Below are positions 44,213-53,599 of a DNA stretch of 64,000 bases, one piece after another (positions within the stretch are counted from its first letter, which is position 1; each line of letters starts with the position of its first letter). The translations under genes and the position numbers were made by a program. Below the pieces are notes generated by a model, which was given only the letters and a program-made list of their open reading frames with translations, searched no databases and was not told the DNA's origin. The stretch lies in contig NZ_CP079203.1 in assembly GCF_019297835.1 (NCBI RefSeq), positions 2,842,501 through 2,906,500 on the forward strand, written 5' to 3'. This DNA is from Sphingomonas sanguinis (GTDB taxonomy: Bacteria; Pseudomonadota; Alphaproteobacteria; Sphingomonadales; Sphingomonadaceae).

Positions 44213-44776
44213 ATGCGGACGAAGCCCAGCACCGACGACGTTCCGGCCTCCGGCGCCGGAGACCAGACCTACCGCCACCAACCCGGCGCCGACCCCGCGA
44301 CCATCCCGGATGGCTCAGGCAAGACCCACGCGTCCGGTGAGGACGGCGGGCCCTTGCCGCCCGCCGGTGAAATGCCCGATCACCTCCGGCGCGCCGGCAA
44401 GGAGTTCGTCAGGTCGACCGGTCGCGCCTCGAGACCACACGCGAGCGGCAATCCTCCCAAGCAGGCAGCGGCTGGATCGCCGGCCTCCGCCGGATCGCAC
44501 GGATCGTCCGGCGCCGCCGATCGCATGGATGCGCGACGCTCGGCCGACGAGGCCCTGACGCTCGCAGCGTTCGTGCACCTCGGCGACCCGGATCTCGACG
44601 CGCTGGACGGGTACGACGTCTACCTCCGGGCACTGATCCCGATCCGGCACCGCTACGGCGGGGTCAACCTGGGGATGGCGACCCCCACCGCCTTCCGCAG
44701 GCGTGTCGACGACGTCCGCGCCGCCCTCTCGTCGGCCGCGGAACAGGATCGGACCGCAACGCCCACGATCCACTAG
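44213..44776 (+). CDS. Tns-locus accessory protein with disordered N-terminus
   Basis: 187 aa from ATG 44213 (AGGAAAGG upstream). The first ~110 residues are low-complexity Gly/Pro/Ala/Ser-rich; the last ~75 form a compact domain (ALTLAAFVHLGDPDLDALDG, YDVYLRALIPIRHRYGGVN). No known family. Ends TATPTIH, like two other proteins of this locus. A strong hairpin separates it from tnsB. Confidence 0.5.
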   Translation: MRTKPSTDDVPASGAGDQTYRHQPGADPATIPDGSGKTHASGEDGGPLPPAGEMPDHLRRAGKEFVRSTGRASRPHASGNPPKQAAAGSPASAGSHGSSGAADRMDARRSADEALTLAAFVHLGDPDLDALDGYDVYLRALIPIRHRYGGVNLGMATPTAFRRRVDDVRAALSSAAEQDRTATPTIH

Positions 44777-44783
44777 GCGGCCG

Positions 44784-44817
44784 GGCCGAGGGGGCGGTCC
44801 AGGCCGCTCCCTCGGCC
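44784..44817 (+). terminator. Hairpin upstream of tnsB (attenuator candidate)
   Basis: GGCCGAGGG (44784-44792) pairs with CCCTCGGCC (44809-44817) and, after one mismatch, GCGG with CCGC around TCCAGG. It lies 8 bp after the accessory-gene stop and 103 bp before tnsB. No T-run; it could lower tnsB expression or mark an mRNA processing point. Confidence 0.5.
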
Positions 44818-44919
44818 GAGGCTTGCCGATCAGCCGCACGCGGCCCGCCGCCAGCCGTGCGCGGCGTCCATCCGCCCTGTTCCAGTCGGCGCGGGCGATC
44901 GGAAGGAGAGCAAGACGAC

Positions 44920-47088
44920 ATGGAACCGTACTACCGAAACGACCGCAGCATCATCGTGCGCATCAGGGGCGTCGACCACCACTTCCACGGATACCTCAGC
45001 GGCCGTCACGATCTGCGCAACGCCGTGACCGGGATGCCATTCGTGACGAAGGGGCCGGACGGGGTGACCGGTCTGCTGACCGACGCCGGCTTCGACGACC
45101 TGCTCGAGAGAGGGGAGCTGACGGTCGTCTCCGCCCGCTCGCCGGATCGGGTCCGCATCCTCAACGATGCTGCCGAGCTGACCATGGCGGAGGCGCGGGA
45201 GATCGATCCCGAGGTCGACAAGATGCTCGCTCAGATCGAACTGCTCGACGCCGCCGGAGTGAAGAACGGATCCAAGGCCATCGAGACCTTCCTCGATCGG
45301 GACGGCGGCTGGACCGATCGGCACAGGGCGGCGTGGGGAGATCACGATCTGCCCGGCACGATCAAGAGCTGGCGGTCGAAACGGGGCGTACCGGGATGTC
45401 GACACCCTCGCCAGATGATCCGGCTCAATGGGAAGCTGGCGAGATCGCGGTGGACCGACGTCGAAGAGGAGATCCTCTGGAAGCATGCGCTCACCCACAA
45501 GACGGTGAATGGCGGCACTTCCACCGCCTGGTCGCTGTACTGCGACGAGATCGGACTCGTGAATGCGGGTCGCCATCCCGTGCATCCCGCTCCGGCCAAG
45601 CCGTACAAGGCCGTGTCCGAGCGCACCTTCTACAGGCGTGTGCGCCAACTGCTCGATGCCGACACCGAGCAGACGAAGAAGGGCAAGGCCGCCCTGGAGC
45701 AGGACTGGCGTGGCGCGGGGCGACCGCTCACTGCGGATCATGTCATGCAGCGCGTCATCGTCGATCACACCGAGATGGACGTGTTCGTCGTGGACGACAC
45801 GCGGGAGATGGTTCTGGGGCGTCCATGGCTCACCCTCGCCATAGACGTCCGCACCCGTGCCATCGTGGCTCACGTCATCACCTTCGTGCCACCCTCGATC
45901 TGGACCGTGGGAGAGATCCTGCGGCGGATGGCGATGCCGAAGCGCCCACCTGCGGAGCTGCTGAAGCGCCATCCGATCCTCAGGCGGCTGCGCGGAAGGC
46001 CCGACCAGATCATCGTGGACAACGCGACCGAGTTCCGGTCCCTCTTCTTCGAAGCCGCCGCCCGAGGGCTCGGCTTCTCCATCAGGTACTGTCCGGTGAA
46101 GAAGCCGCGCTATCGCGCCATCTGCGAGCGCGCCATCGGCACGGCCAACGCCGCGATCTGCCAGGAGATGAGCGGTCGCGTGCTTCCGATCGCCGAAGCG
46201 CGCCATCTCGACTACGACGGCGAGGGACAGGCCGTCGTGATCATGGACGAGCTCGAGGCGGTCGCGAACTGGTGGGTCGCGGAGTACAACACGGAGCCGC
46301 ATTCGGGCATCCGGGACGAGGCTCCGGCCGACGTGTTCCAGCGCGAGGCCGCCCGACACGGCATCATGAACTTCCGGGATCTGGACCGCTTCCGGCTCGA
46401 GACCATGGACATCGTGCCCGAGGCGGAGGTCGATGCGGGCGGCATCACCCGCTGGGGGCTGCGCTGGCAGCACGCCGCGCGCGTTCCCGAACTGCTGAAC
46501 GACCTCGTCAAGGCCGAGCCGGGCAGGCGGCGGCGGCAGGACGCCGCCGCCAAGGTCATGTTCCGGTTCGATCCGATGGACCTCTCCAGGATCTGGGTCT
46601 GGAACCGCATCGGTCAGGAGTACGTCGAACTCGAATGCGCCGATCAGGAGTACGCCCGAGGGATGCCGCTCGCGTTCCACCTCGATCTGGCGAGGCGCGC
46701 CGCAGAGAGGAAGCTCCGCTTCAACACCTCCGCCGATCGGATCGCGGTGCGCAGCCGCCGCATCGCGGCGATCCGTTCGATCGACCCCAAGGCCAAGGCT
46801 CGCAGCCGCGCCGAGGTGGCCCGGCTGAAGGAGATACCCCGTCTCAGGGCGATCGTCGGAAACATCATCGATCTCGACGTTCACAGCTCGCATCCGGGCG
46901 ATCTGGAAGGCTTCATCACCGCGGATCCGGCGAGCTACACCGCGCTCGACATGGAGATCCTCGGCAAGCGCAAGGGTATCGAGGACGGCGGCACGCCACC
47001 CGACCCAACCGTCGATGCGGAGCCGGACGCTGCGGCAGGCGCATCTCGCACCCGGCGCGGGCGGCTGACCCGGGGAGGCCTCCGGTGA
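44920..47088 (+). CDS. tnsB: TnsB/TniA-type DDE transposase
   Basis: 722 aa from ATG 44920 with AAGGAG upstream. An N-terminal module and helix-turn-helix domains precede the integrase catalytic core: Asp in RVIVDHTEMDVFVVD (~residue 281), Asp in QIIVDNATEF (~368) and Glu in RAICERAIGTAN (~403), then a Mu-type C-terminal beta-barrel region (VMFRFDPMDLSRIWVWN). This triad is intact, unlike the two flanking relatives. It binds transposon ends and joins 3' ends to the target. The gene overlaps tnsC by GTGA. Confidence 0.93.
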   Translation: MEPYYRNDRSIIVRIRGVDHHFHGYLSGRHDLRNAVTGMPFVTKGPDGVTGLLTDAGFDDLLERGELTVVSARSPDRVRILNDAAELTMAEAREIDPEVDKMLAQIELLDAAGVKNGSKAIETFLDRDGGWTDRHRAAWGDHDLPGTIKSWRSKRGVPGCRHPRQMIRLNGKLARSRWTDVEEEILWKHALTHKTVNGGTSTAWSLYCDEIGLVNAGRHPVHPAPAKPYKAVSERTFYRRVRQLLDADTEQTKKGKAALEQDWRGAGRPLTADHVMQRVIVDHTEMDVFVVDDTREMVLGRPWLTLAIDVRTRAIVAHVITFVPPSIWTVGEILRRMAMPKRPPAELLKRHPILRRLRGRPDQIIVDNATEFRSLFFEAAARGLGFSIRYCPVKKPRYRAICERAIGTANAAICQEMSGRVLPIAEARHLDYDGEGQAVVIMDELEAVANWWVAEYNTEPHSGIRDEAPADVFQREAARHGIMNFRDLDRFRLETMDIVPEAEVDAGGITRWGLRWQHAARVPELLNDLVKAEPGRRRRQDAAAKVMFRFDPMDLSRIWVWNRIGQEYVELECADQEYARGMPLAFHLDLARRAAERKLRFNTSADRIAVRSRRIAAIRSIDPKAKARSRAEVARLKEIPRLRAIVGNIIDLDVHSSHPGDLEGFITADPASYTALDMEILGKRKGIEDGGTPPDPTVDAEPDAAAGASRTRRGRLTRGGLR

Positions 47089-48134
47089 GTGGTGGGTGGG
47101 ACTTCGCCGCTCCGGAACACGAATCGCCCCGTGACCGCAGCCGTCGCATCGGCTCGGCGAAGAGCGTGTTCGACGCTATCCGGTGCGACTTCCCCCCGCA
47201 TACGGATGCCGCAGAGGACATCCTCTCCGTGATGCACGGCGCGGAGGGCCGAACGCCTGGCAGCCCTTGCGGCGGCGGCTTCCTCGTCGCGCCGATCGGC
47301 ACCGGCAAGAGCGAGACGCTCAGGATGGCGGAGCGGGAGGCGAACGCCGACGCGCCGGAGGGAAGCCGGCCGGCGCTCAGGATCGAGATCGGCGTGCGCG
47401 GTACGACCGACACGGTTCCGCAGGCGATCCTCGCGGCGTTCGGCGCCAAGCGGCCCGATGCGGGCACCGAGCCCGTACAGTGGGATCGGGCGGTAGAGAT
47501 GATGCGACGGCACGATGTCCGCATCCTTCTCGTCGACGAATTCAATCGGGCGGCCCGCCGCCCGACGATGAGCGCAGCCATCGCGCTCTCGATCCAGGAG
47601 CGCATAATGGACGCCTCCGTATGCCCGGTCGTACTTGCGGGCAGCGAGAAGGCCGGCACGGTGCTGCGCGCCGCGCCTTCGGTCCATGAGCGGCTCGACG
47701 ACTGCATCGACCTGCCGCCCCTCGTCTGGGAGCGCGCCGCCGACAGCGAACTCATGCGCGAGTTCCTCGCCGAGATCGACGAGACGATGGTGGACGAGGG
47801 GCTCGTCCTTCGACCGGCCCGCCTCGCCGATGGAGACGTTCCAAGGCTCCTCTGCCGTGCGTCGCGGGGCAAGCTGCGCGCGATAGTCAAGACGGTCCGG
47901 ACCGCGCTCGTGCTGGCGCTCCAGCGGGGCGGAACGTCCATCGTGAGGGACGACCTCGCGGAAGGCGTGCGCCGATACTGCGTCCGGCAGCAGCTCGTCG
48001 CCCGGAATCCCTTCGACGATCCCAGTGCGTCCTTCGAAACGGGGAGTACCAGGGTCTCGGGCGAGGGACCGCGCGTGGACCACGAACACGGCGAAGAGTC
48101 CGCCTTCGACCACCTCGGCGGCCAGGGGGACTGA
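47085..48134 (+). CDS. tnsC: TnsC/TniB-type AAA+ transposition ATPase
   Basis: 349 aa from GTG 47085, overlapping the tnsB stop. AAA+ core: Walker A APIGTGKSET (~residues 69-78), Walker B VRILLVDEFNRAARRP (~145), sensor-like VVLAGSEKAG. TnsC-like ATPases select target DNA and bridge the transposase to TniQ/TnsD. The C-terminal tail is acidic (DHEHGEESAFDHLGG). Confidence 0.9.
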   Translation: MSGGWDFAAPEHESPRDRSRRIGSAKSVFDAIRCDFPPHTDAAEDILSVMHGAEGRTPGSPCGGGFLVAPIGTGKSETLRMAEREANADAPEGSRPALRIEIGVRGTTDTVPQAILAAFGAKRPDAGTEPVQWDRAVEMMRRHDVRILLVDEFNRAARRPTMSAAIALSIQERIMDASVCPVVLAGSEKAGTVLRAAPSVHERLDDCIDLPPLVWERAADSELMREFLAEIDETMVDEGLVLRPARLADGDVPRLLCRASRGKLRAIVKTVRTALVLALQRGGTSIVRDDLAEGVRRYCVRQQLVARNPFDDPSASFETGSTRVSGEGPRVDHEHGEESAFDHLGGQGD

Positions 48135-48135
48135 C

Positions 48136-49962
48136 GTGTCGATCGAGACGCTCGTCATCCCCAAACCCGGCCAGTCCCTCGGCGGGCTGGTCATCGAGGG
48201 TGCGGCAGCCTTGGGCGAACGCACCATCCGCGGACTGCTCGCCGATGCCGGCACGTCCCTCTTCGGCCTGGTGCACCATGCCGCGGGCCGGGAGGAACTC
48301 GCCTCGCTCGCGAAAGCACTCGATCTCAGGACGGAGGATCTCGTCGCCCGTCGACATGGTCCGCTCGCAGGCGAAATCCACCGGCGCTGCTACTTCGGCG
48401 TGCCGATCGACGGTAGGATGATCGAGAAGCGCATCCGCCGCTTCGCTCCCGCCACCCTCGTGTCCGAGCCGTGGCACCGGGCCTCCTGGCAGATCCGGCC
48501 GCTGCCCTTCTGCGAGACGTCCTGGACCCTGATCACGGACGCCTGCCATGCGTGTGGATCCCTTCAACGGTGGTCGCGCGCCTGGGGGATCGAGCTCTGC
48601 GACGTCTGCACCCAGCCCCTCTGCGAAGGATCGACCGCACCCGTCCCCGCAGTCCTGCGCCCACGGCTTCGCCTGGCAGCGGGCCTGCTGCACCAGCAAG
48701 CGTCACGGCGGAGCGAGAGCATGGCGGCTCTCCCGGATAGCCTCAGGATGCTGGGTCCGGGGGGATGCTTCGACGTGCTGTGCGCGGTGTCGGGCGTGCT
48801 TGACCCCACGGTGCGGGCGACCTGCAACCCGCAGATGCCTGCCGACATGGCGGAGCCGAACCGTACCATCGACGCGATAGCCGGAGCATGGGACATGCTC
48901 ATGGGCTGGCCGGACGCGGTGCTCCGTCACTGCGATGCGAAACTCGCCCGCAGGTCTGGGCGGCACGGAGACGGCAACGACGGCGCCACGACGATGCTGC
49001 TGTCGCTGGACGCACGGAACGGGGTCTCCCCACCGCTGGGGAGCGCGATCGGTCAACTGCGCGCCGCCGCCCTCGAACGGCAGGCCGGGCATGTGGAAGC
49101 CCGTGCCTTCGTCCGCCTTTCCGGCCTGAAGGCCACCGAGGTTGTGCGGCGGAGGCGGGCGGGAACCATTCCGTCGATCCTGGGTCTGACCGACGCAGGA
49201 AAGGTCGTGCCCCTACTTCCATTGGATGCGGCCGAGCGTTCGCGAAGCATCCTGATGGGTTCGATGATGGCGGAGCATGCCGCTTCCCGGATCGGATGCA
49301 CCTACCGCGGCGTGGAGGAACTGATCATCGTGGGGCTCCTGACCCGCTCGGCCTCCTCGATCCGCGACGTCGATGGTAGGCTGCATGTCGAAGGTGCCAG
49401 CTTGGACGACCTGCTTGCGACCTTGGCCGAGCAGTCAGCGGTGCAGGAGGATGGCTTCGACGTTCCACTGAAGCGCGCGATGTGGGGGATCGGCGGAAGG
49501 CTGAAGCCCTGGAGCGCCGTTCTCAGGGCGTTGGGCGACGGAAGGCTGCCGTTCGTGATGAAGTCCGGTTCGCGACCGCTTGCCGAGCGCGTCGTCCTGC
49601 GTCGCAACGATGCCATCGCGCTGCGCGGTATCGAGTCGGACTTCGACGATGCCGATCGCCGCTTCGATCCGTGGATGTCGAAGAGCGACGCCTTCGCGGT
49701 CCTCAACACAGAGGCAAGGTTCGCTGACGGCCTGCTCGACGAATGGCGCACCTGCCAGGGGCCCGAGCGTACTGTACCCCTTTCCGAGATACTGAAGCTG
49801 GCGGAGCGGCTCATCTCCTTGCGTGAGATCACTGCTCTGACAAGAGGCACGGCGTCGGCTTCGGCCAGGAACTTCGCTGCGCGGCGCACGGCCGTCTCGG
49901 GAGGACCGTTCCACCATCGAGCCGCGACACTCGCCGTCCTCAACCTCGATCGGCAGGGCTGA
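48136..49962 (+). CDS. tniQ: TniQ-family target selector
   Basis: 608 aa from GTG 48136, two bases after tnsC. TniQ domain at the N-terminus with a zinc-ribbon pair (CHACGSLQRWSRAWG and CDVCTQPLC, residues ~136-160), then a long C-terminal region with helix-turn-helix-like segments. The length is between short TniQ and long TnsD proteins. It should bind the attachment site and recruit TnsC. No CRISPR genes are nearby, so RNA-guided targeting is not suggested. Confidence 0.85.
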   Translation: MSIETLVIPKPGQSLGGLVIEGAAALGERTIRGLLADAGTSLFGLVHHAAGREELASLAKALDLRTEDLVARRHGPLAGEIHRRCYFGVPIDGRMIEKRIRRFAPATLVSEPWHRASWQIRPLPFCETSWTLITDACHACGSLQRWSRAWGIELCDVCTQPLCEGSTAPVPAVLRPRLRLAAGLLHQQASRRSESMAALPDSLRMLGPGGCFDVLCAVSGVLDPTVRATCNPQMPADMAEPNRTIDAIAGAWDMLMGWPDAVLRHCDAKLARRSGRHGDGNDGATTMLLSLDARNGVSPPLGSAIGQLRAAALERQAGHVEARAFVRLSGLKATEVVRRRRAGTIPSILGLTDAGKVVPLLPLDAAERSRSILMGSMMAEHAASRIGCTYRGVEELIIVGLLTRSASSIRDVDGRLHVEGASLDDLLATLAEQSAVQEDGFDVPLKRAMWGIGGRLKPWSAVLRALGDGRLPFVMKSGSRPLAERVVLRRNDAIALRGIESDFDDADRRFDPWMSKSDAFAVLNTEARFADGLLDEWRTCQGPERTVPLSEILKLAERLISLREITALTRGTASASARNFAARRTAVSGGPFHHRAATLAVLNLDRQG

Positions 49963-50552
49963 CGACGCCCGTATCAGGATTTCGGACGTCAGCCTTGCTC
50001 AGGCCGCCCCGCAGCCCGACCTGGTAGACCTTCGTCGCATCCGCAACTGGCTTCCGACGTTTCAGCCCGCACAGGGAAAGAGTGGTCAGCAGGCCGCCTT
50101 GCGGAAGCGCCGACTGCCGGGATGCTCGTCGCCTTTCTGCTGAAGGCGCGCATGGCCGACATCCGCCGCTATCGCGAGGTTCTTGGCGAGCGGATCTCTC
50201 GTCGCTGCCGCACGTCGCCAGCACCTCGACCTTCGTGGTGATGGAGACGATCCACGACGCGCCGGTGTGAATGCCTTCCGGATTGAGAGCAGGTGGCACG
50301 TCTCGCCGCTGGTCATCACGGCGGCCGGTCGTACGCTGAAACCGCGATCCCGAGCGAGAATGCGACGGACGTAGCGCTGGAGGGAGAGGGGAGGCTGCCG
50401 GGCCCAGACATAAAGGGGCGGGGACCGCCTCGCGGCTCCGATCCAACGCCATCGCCTGTAGAAGCGATCGAAGTGCCGTTTCCGGGTTGGTAGGGTGCCG
50501 GGGCAAGGGACGGGGGGAACTGCGCGTCGGAAGTCCGCCCCGTCCGGCGCGC
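49963..50552. other. Spacer after tniQ
   Basis: About 590 bp. No convincing ORF, and no TGCTCGC array like those at 28.8 and 40.0 kb. Confidence 0.35.
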
Positions 50553-50789
50553 CTAGTTGCTGTCGCTCTTGTCGGAGGCGACGACGACGATGCCGACGAC
50601 CACCGCCGCGGCGACGAGAGCGGGAACCAGGACGTTGCCGACCAGCTTGCTGCCGTCCTTCGTCCTCGTGACGGCCCGATGCGACTTGGCCAGCGACAGC
50701 GCCGCCGCCGGATTGGTCGGCGCGGCCGATGCGGCGGAGGTGGTCGCGATCAGCGCGGTGGTGATTGCGGCGATGACGTACTTCTTCAT
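50553..50789 (-). CDS. Small exported single-TM protein
   Basis: 78 aa from ATG 50789 (GGAG 8 bases upstream). Signal peptide MKKYVIAAITTALIATTSAA with ASA-A cleavage, a short basic region, and a C-terminal transmembrane helix (VLVPALVAAAVVVGIVVVA) followed by DKSDSN. Proteins of this kind are common in sphingomonads without known function. Confidence 0.65.
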   Translation of the reverse strand: MKKYVIAAITTALIATTSAASAAPTNPAAALSLAKSHRAVTRTKDGSKLVGNVLVPALVAAAVVVGIVVVASDKSDSN

Positions 50790-51491
50790 GCATTGTTCTC
50801 CGGTGAGGTTTGCCGTGGGATGTCGTCCGTCGGCGATTGTCTCGCTCTTGGCCTCGAAGGCGTTCCGGCGTTTACCGCCCCCTCGTCGATCGATGGGGCG
50901 TCCCTTCTCGTTCGAAAGGCGGCCGGCGAGGGCCTTCCAGGCAACGAGATGCTCTCGCCGCACCGAAGACGTTGCCGACCAGGCTCCGCCTCAAACGCGA
51001 TCGCTTCACGCCGACGCCGTGCGGCGCCCGATCCGTGCGGTCCGGCGCAGGACTAAGGCGCATTCGGGAGATCGCGCGAGATCGCACCTGATCGCGAAGG
51101 CGTCTGCCAGGCTGGCGCCACTAGCTTGATCGCGGACCTCATTCTTGCGCGGCCGCTGAGCGCGCCGCGGTCAAGCCGATCCCGCCCGTCATGAGCAACG
51201 GTGCGGCAACTCGCTCCTGTCCGCCATGCGACCGCAACCGGATCGAGCAGCCGCTCTCCCGATTCAGGCCTGAAAACAAGCGATCAGCGGTCCCGTCCGT
51301 GCGACGAACGGGCGGGATGACGATGAGGTGGGTCGGGGATCGTGCCGTCTATGCCCATGCGGGATGATCGGCCTCCACGTCGTCCGAAAGGAGGCCTGGG
51401 ACGGATCCGGATCCCGTCACACCGGAGGTGCGTCGCGTCCGACACGCGGAACGCACTCGCTCATGCATGCTCTTGGATTGGAGATCGATAA
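50790..51491. other. Intergenic region with a distant inverted repeat
   Basis: About 700 bp without a gene. Contains an 11-bp inverted repeat ATCCCGCCCGT (51180-51190) / ACGGGCGGGAT (51308-51318). Confidence 0.3.
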
Positions 51492-51605
51492 ATGGATGAC
51501 ATCTCTGCGATCATCTACATCTTCGCGTCGTTGCTCGCCGTCATGGCGCTTATCGTCGTGAGCTACCTGATGACGCTTCTGAAGAGCGGGAGGGCCGACG
51601 GATGA
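51492..51605 (+). CDS. 37-aa single-transmembrane small protein
   Basis: ATG GAT GAC ... TGA, 37 codons. Residues ~6-30 form a clean hydrophobic helix (AIIYIFASLLAVMALIVVSY), followed by a short basic tail KSGR. GGAG lies about 10 bases upstream. Short one-helix proteins such as KdpF or CcoQ look like this, but no kdp or cco genes follow. A second frame overlaps its stop (ATGA, 51602-51811) but looks less protein-like. Confidence 0.5.
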   Translation: MDDISAIIYIFASLLAVMALIVVSYLMTLLKSGRADG

Positions 51606-52605
51606 TCAAGGCCATCTCGACTCCCGCGCGCCTCAGACCGCACGACGTCGGCGACTTCGAGCCGCTAGGCGCTTCGCCACGTCGCTTGATCGAAGGTCGG
51701 CGTTCGCCGGGTTCGGCCGACAGTGGTCCGTTCGGGCGACCCTGTTCGACGTGGCGGCGTCGGCATGGAAGGGGCTGGACGCCTCTTCGTGCGGATCGTC
51801 GTCATGTCTGATCCCGCGACCGAGGCGTCCTGCGCACACGCATTTCTCGAACTGCTTCTCGACGGCCGCACCCTGGGGCCGGAGGTCGTCGTGACCGGAG
51901 GTGGTAGGCTGGATGCCGGGAACCGCGCGCGGATGGTTCGACACGCCATCACCTCGGCCGTCGACGTGCTGCACCTCGCGTTCGGATCGGGACGGGCCAG
52001 ACCCCTTGACGACGTCACGTTGTTCCTGCCGCGTTTCGGCCGATGCGATGTGCAGGGCGGATGTCGGCTCTGGATGTCCGCGTGCGGCGGGAAAGCCACC
52101 ATCGTGCCCCCGTCGGATGTAGGAGGATCCTTCCGCCTCACCGCGCATGGCATCGTGCGCCTGACGGATGCACCCGGGAGCGACCGGCTCGAGGGCCTTG
52201 CACGGGCCCGAGTCTGGCTTGCCGATCGCGTCGCCCGAGCGGGAAGCGCGTTCGACGACGTCACCGGCCGGGGCGTCCCGGAGGCGGCGTGATCGAAGCG
52301 TCCGTCGATCCGCTGGAAGGAGCGGATCGACGGACGGAGGTGCTACCGTGATCATCCCGAGTGGATCCTCGTCGATGACGGCGGTTCATTTCCCCTCGGT
52401 TCACCGCGTGCATCCATGCGGTCTTCGCCGACCTGCCCTCCCCGAGATCGATCCGGCGACCGGCGGCCGTACGGCGCCGCCGACCGCTTGCAATGTGCGC
52501 CTTGCAGGCGATGGCGGAGGCGCGACGTAGCCCCCACTGCGGCTCCAGATGCCCTTCATCGGCGAGCATGTGAGGTGACGCCGCGGTCGCTTCGTCTGTC
52601 GCACG
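51606..52605. other. Gene-poor stretch
   Basis: About 1 kb. The frame 51723-52292 (+, 189 aa) has some coding look (LELLLDGRTLGPEVVV) but overlaps a repeat-like segment (see findings) and lacks a recognised domain; I do not call it. Confidence 0.3.
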
Positions 52606-53475
52606 ATGGCGTACGATGACCCCCACAAGCCGCATCGGCCGTCGGCCTCTTCCGGGTTCGACGCCTCGATCGGATCGATTGCTCGACGAGCGAAGCAGCC
52701 TCGCTGGACCGTGGTGCTCGCCTTCTACAACGAGGAATCCGAGATCGGGACTACGTTGCGCAAGCTGTGTCTCCAGTCCGAGCCGTTCCGTCTCGTTCTC
52801 GTCGATAACGGGTCGACCGATGGCAGCGTCGAAACCTGCGTGAGGGCCTTGCTCGGTTGCGATATGGACTACGTCATCCTTCGTCACGACTTGGTAGCGG
52901 GTCAGACGGCAGCGCTCTCACGGGGCTTGGAGGCCGTCGAGACCGAATTCGTCGCCACGTGCGACGCGGACACCTTCTATCCCTCGGACTACCTGCGCAA
53001 CGCGGAGGCGCTCCTCGACGAGGGCAGCGAGGGGGTGGTGGCCGCATGCGCCTACTACTCCCCGAAGAATCGCGGCTTCCTGCGTCACATCGCAGCCGCT
53101 CTACATCAGGTCGGCATCTCACGGTTGCTGCCGCGACAGGCGCATGTCGGTGCTGCCGGACAGTCCTTCCGAACCGCCGCGCTGAGACGCGCGGGCGGGT
53201 ACTGCCAAGTGAAATGGCCGTATCTGCTGGGCGACCACGAGATCATGCACAGGGTCTTCAAGCAGGGGGGACAGGCGATGTCGCTGTCGCACTGGTGCAG
53301 TCCCTCAGACAGACGCACCTTTCCGCTGAGGTGGTCGCTGACGGAGCGCATCCTCTACCACGTCGTGCCGTTCCCCGCGAAGGATTGGTACTTCCGCTGG
53401 CTTGGACGTCGCTTCGAACGGAGAGGGCTCTTCGCCGCCCGCCTGCGTGAACGTACGTGGGAGATGGGATCCTGA
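52606..53475 (+). CDS. Family 2 glycosyltransferase
   Basis: 289 aa with a GT-A fold: WTVVLAFYNEESEIGTTLRK, the nucleotide site LVDNGSTDGS, the DxD motif CDADTFYPSDY, and an acceptor region GLLGDHEIMHR-like (PYLLGDHEIMHRVFKQGG). Cytosolic or membrane-associated, with no transmembrane segment. It lies among envelope genes, so a lipid or polysaccharide acceptor is likely. Confidence 0.88.
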   Translation: MAYDDPHKPHRPSASSGFDASIGSIARRAKQPRWTVVLAFYNEESEIGTTLRKLCLQSEPFRLVLVDNGSTDGSVETCVRALLGCDMDYVILRHDLVAGQTAALSRGLEAVETEFVATCDADTFYPSDYLRNAEALLDEGSEGVVAACAYYSPKNRGFLRHIAAALHQVGISRLLPRQAHVGAAGQSFRTAALRRAGGYCQVKWPYLLGDHEIMHRVFKQGGQAMSLSHWCSPSDRRTFPLRWSLTERILYHVVPFPAKDWYFRWLGRRFERRGLFAARLRERTWEMGS

Positions 53476-53599
53476 CGACTCCGGCTGCTCCGCCCGAAGT
53501 CACGAGCGGATGACGTCTCCCGCAGGCCCGGGTGAGGCTTCGATCCACCTGATCCGCCGTTCCACCCCGACCGCCATCAACATGGATGGATGACCCGCG

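Noticed and set aside
44830..46893. 687-codon frame antisense to tnsB
   Set aside because: The + frame has the intact DDE triad; the antisense frame is His/Arg-rich and without recognisable motifs.
44703..47084. Long N-terminal extension in frame with tnsC
   Set aside because: Arg/Pro-rich composition, lies in an alternative frame of tnsB, and the GTG at 47085 overlaps the tnsB stop in the usual coupled manner.
41719..49962. CRISPR-associated (CAST) version of the Tn7-like locus
   Set aside because: No repeat-spacer array or cas gene is visible within the window, and the TniQ protein is followed by a spacer.
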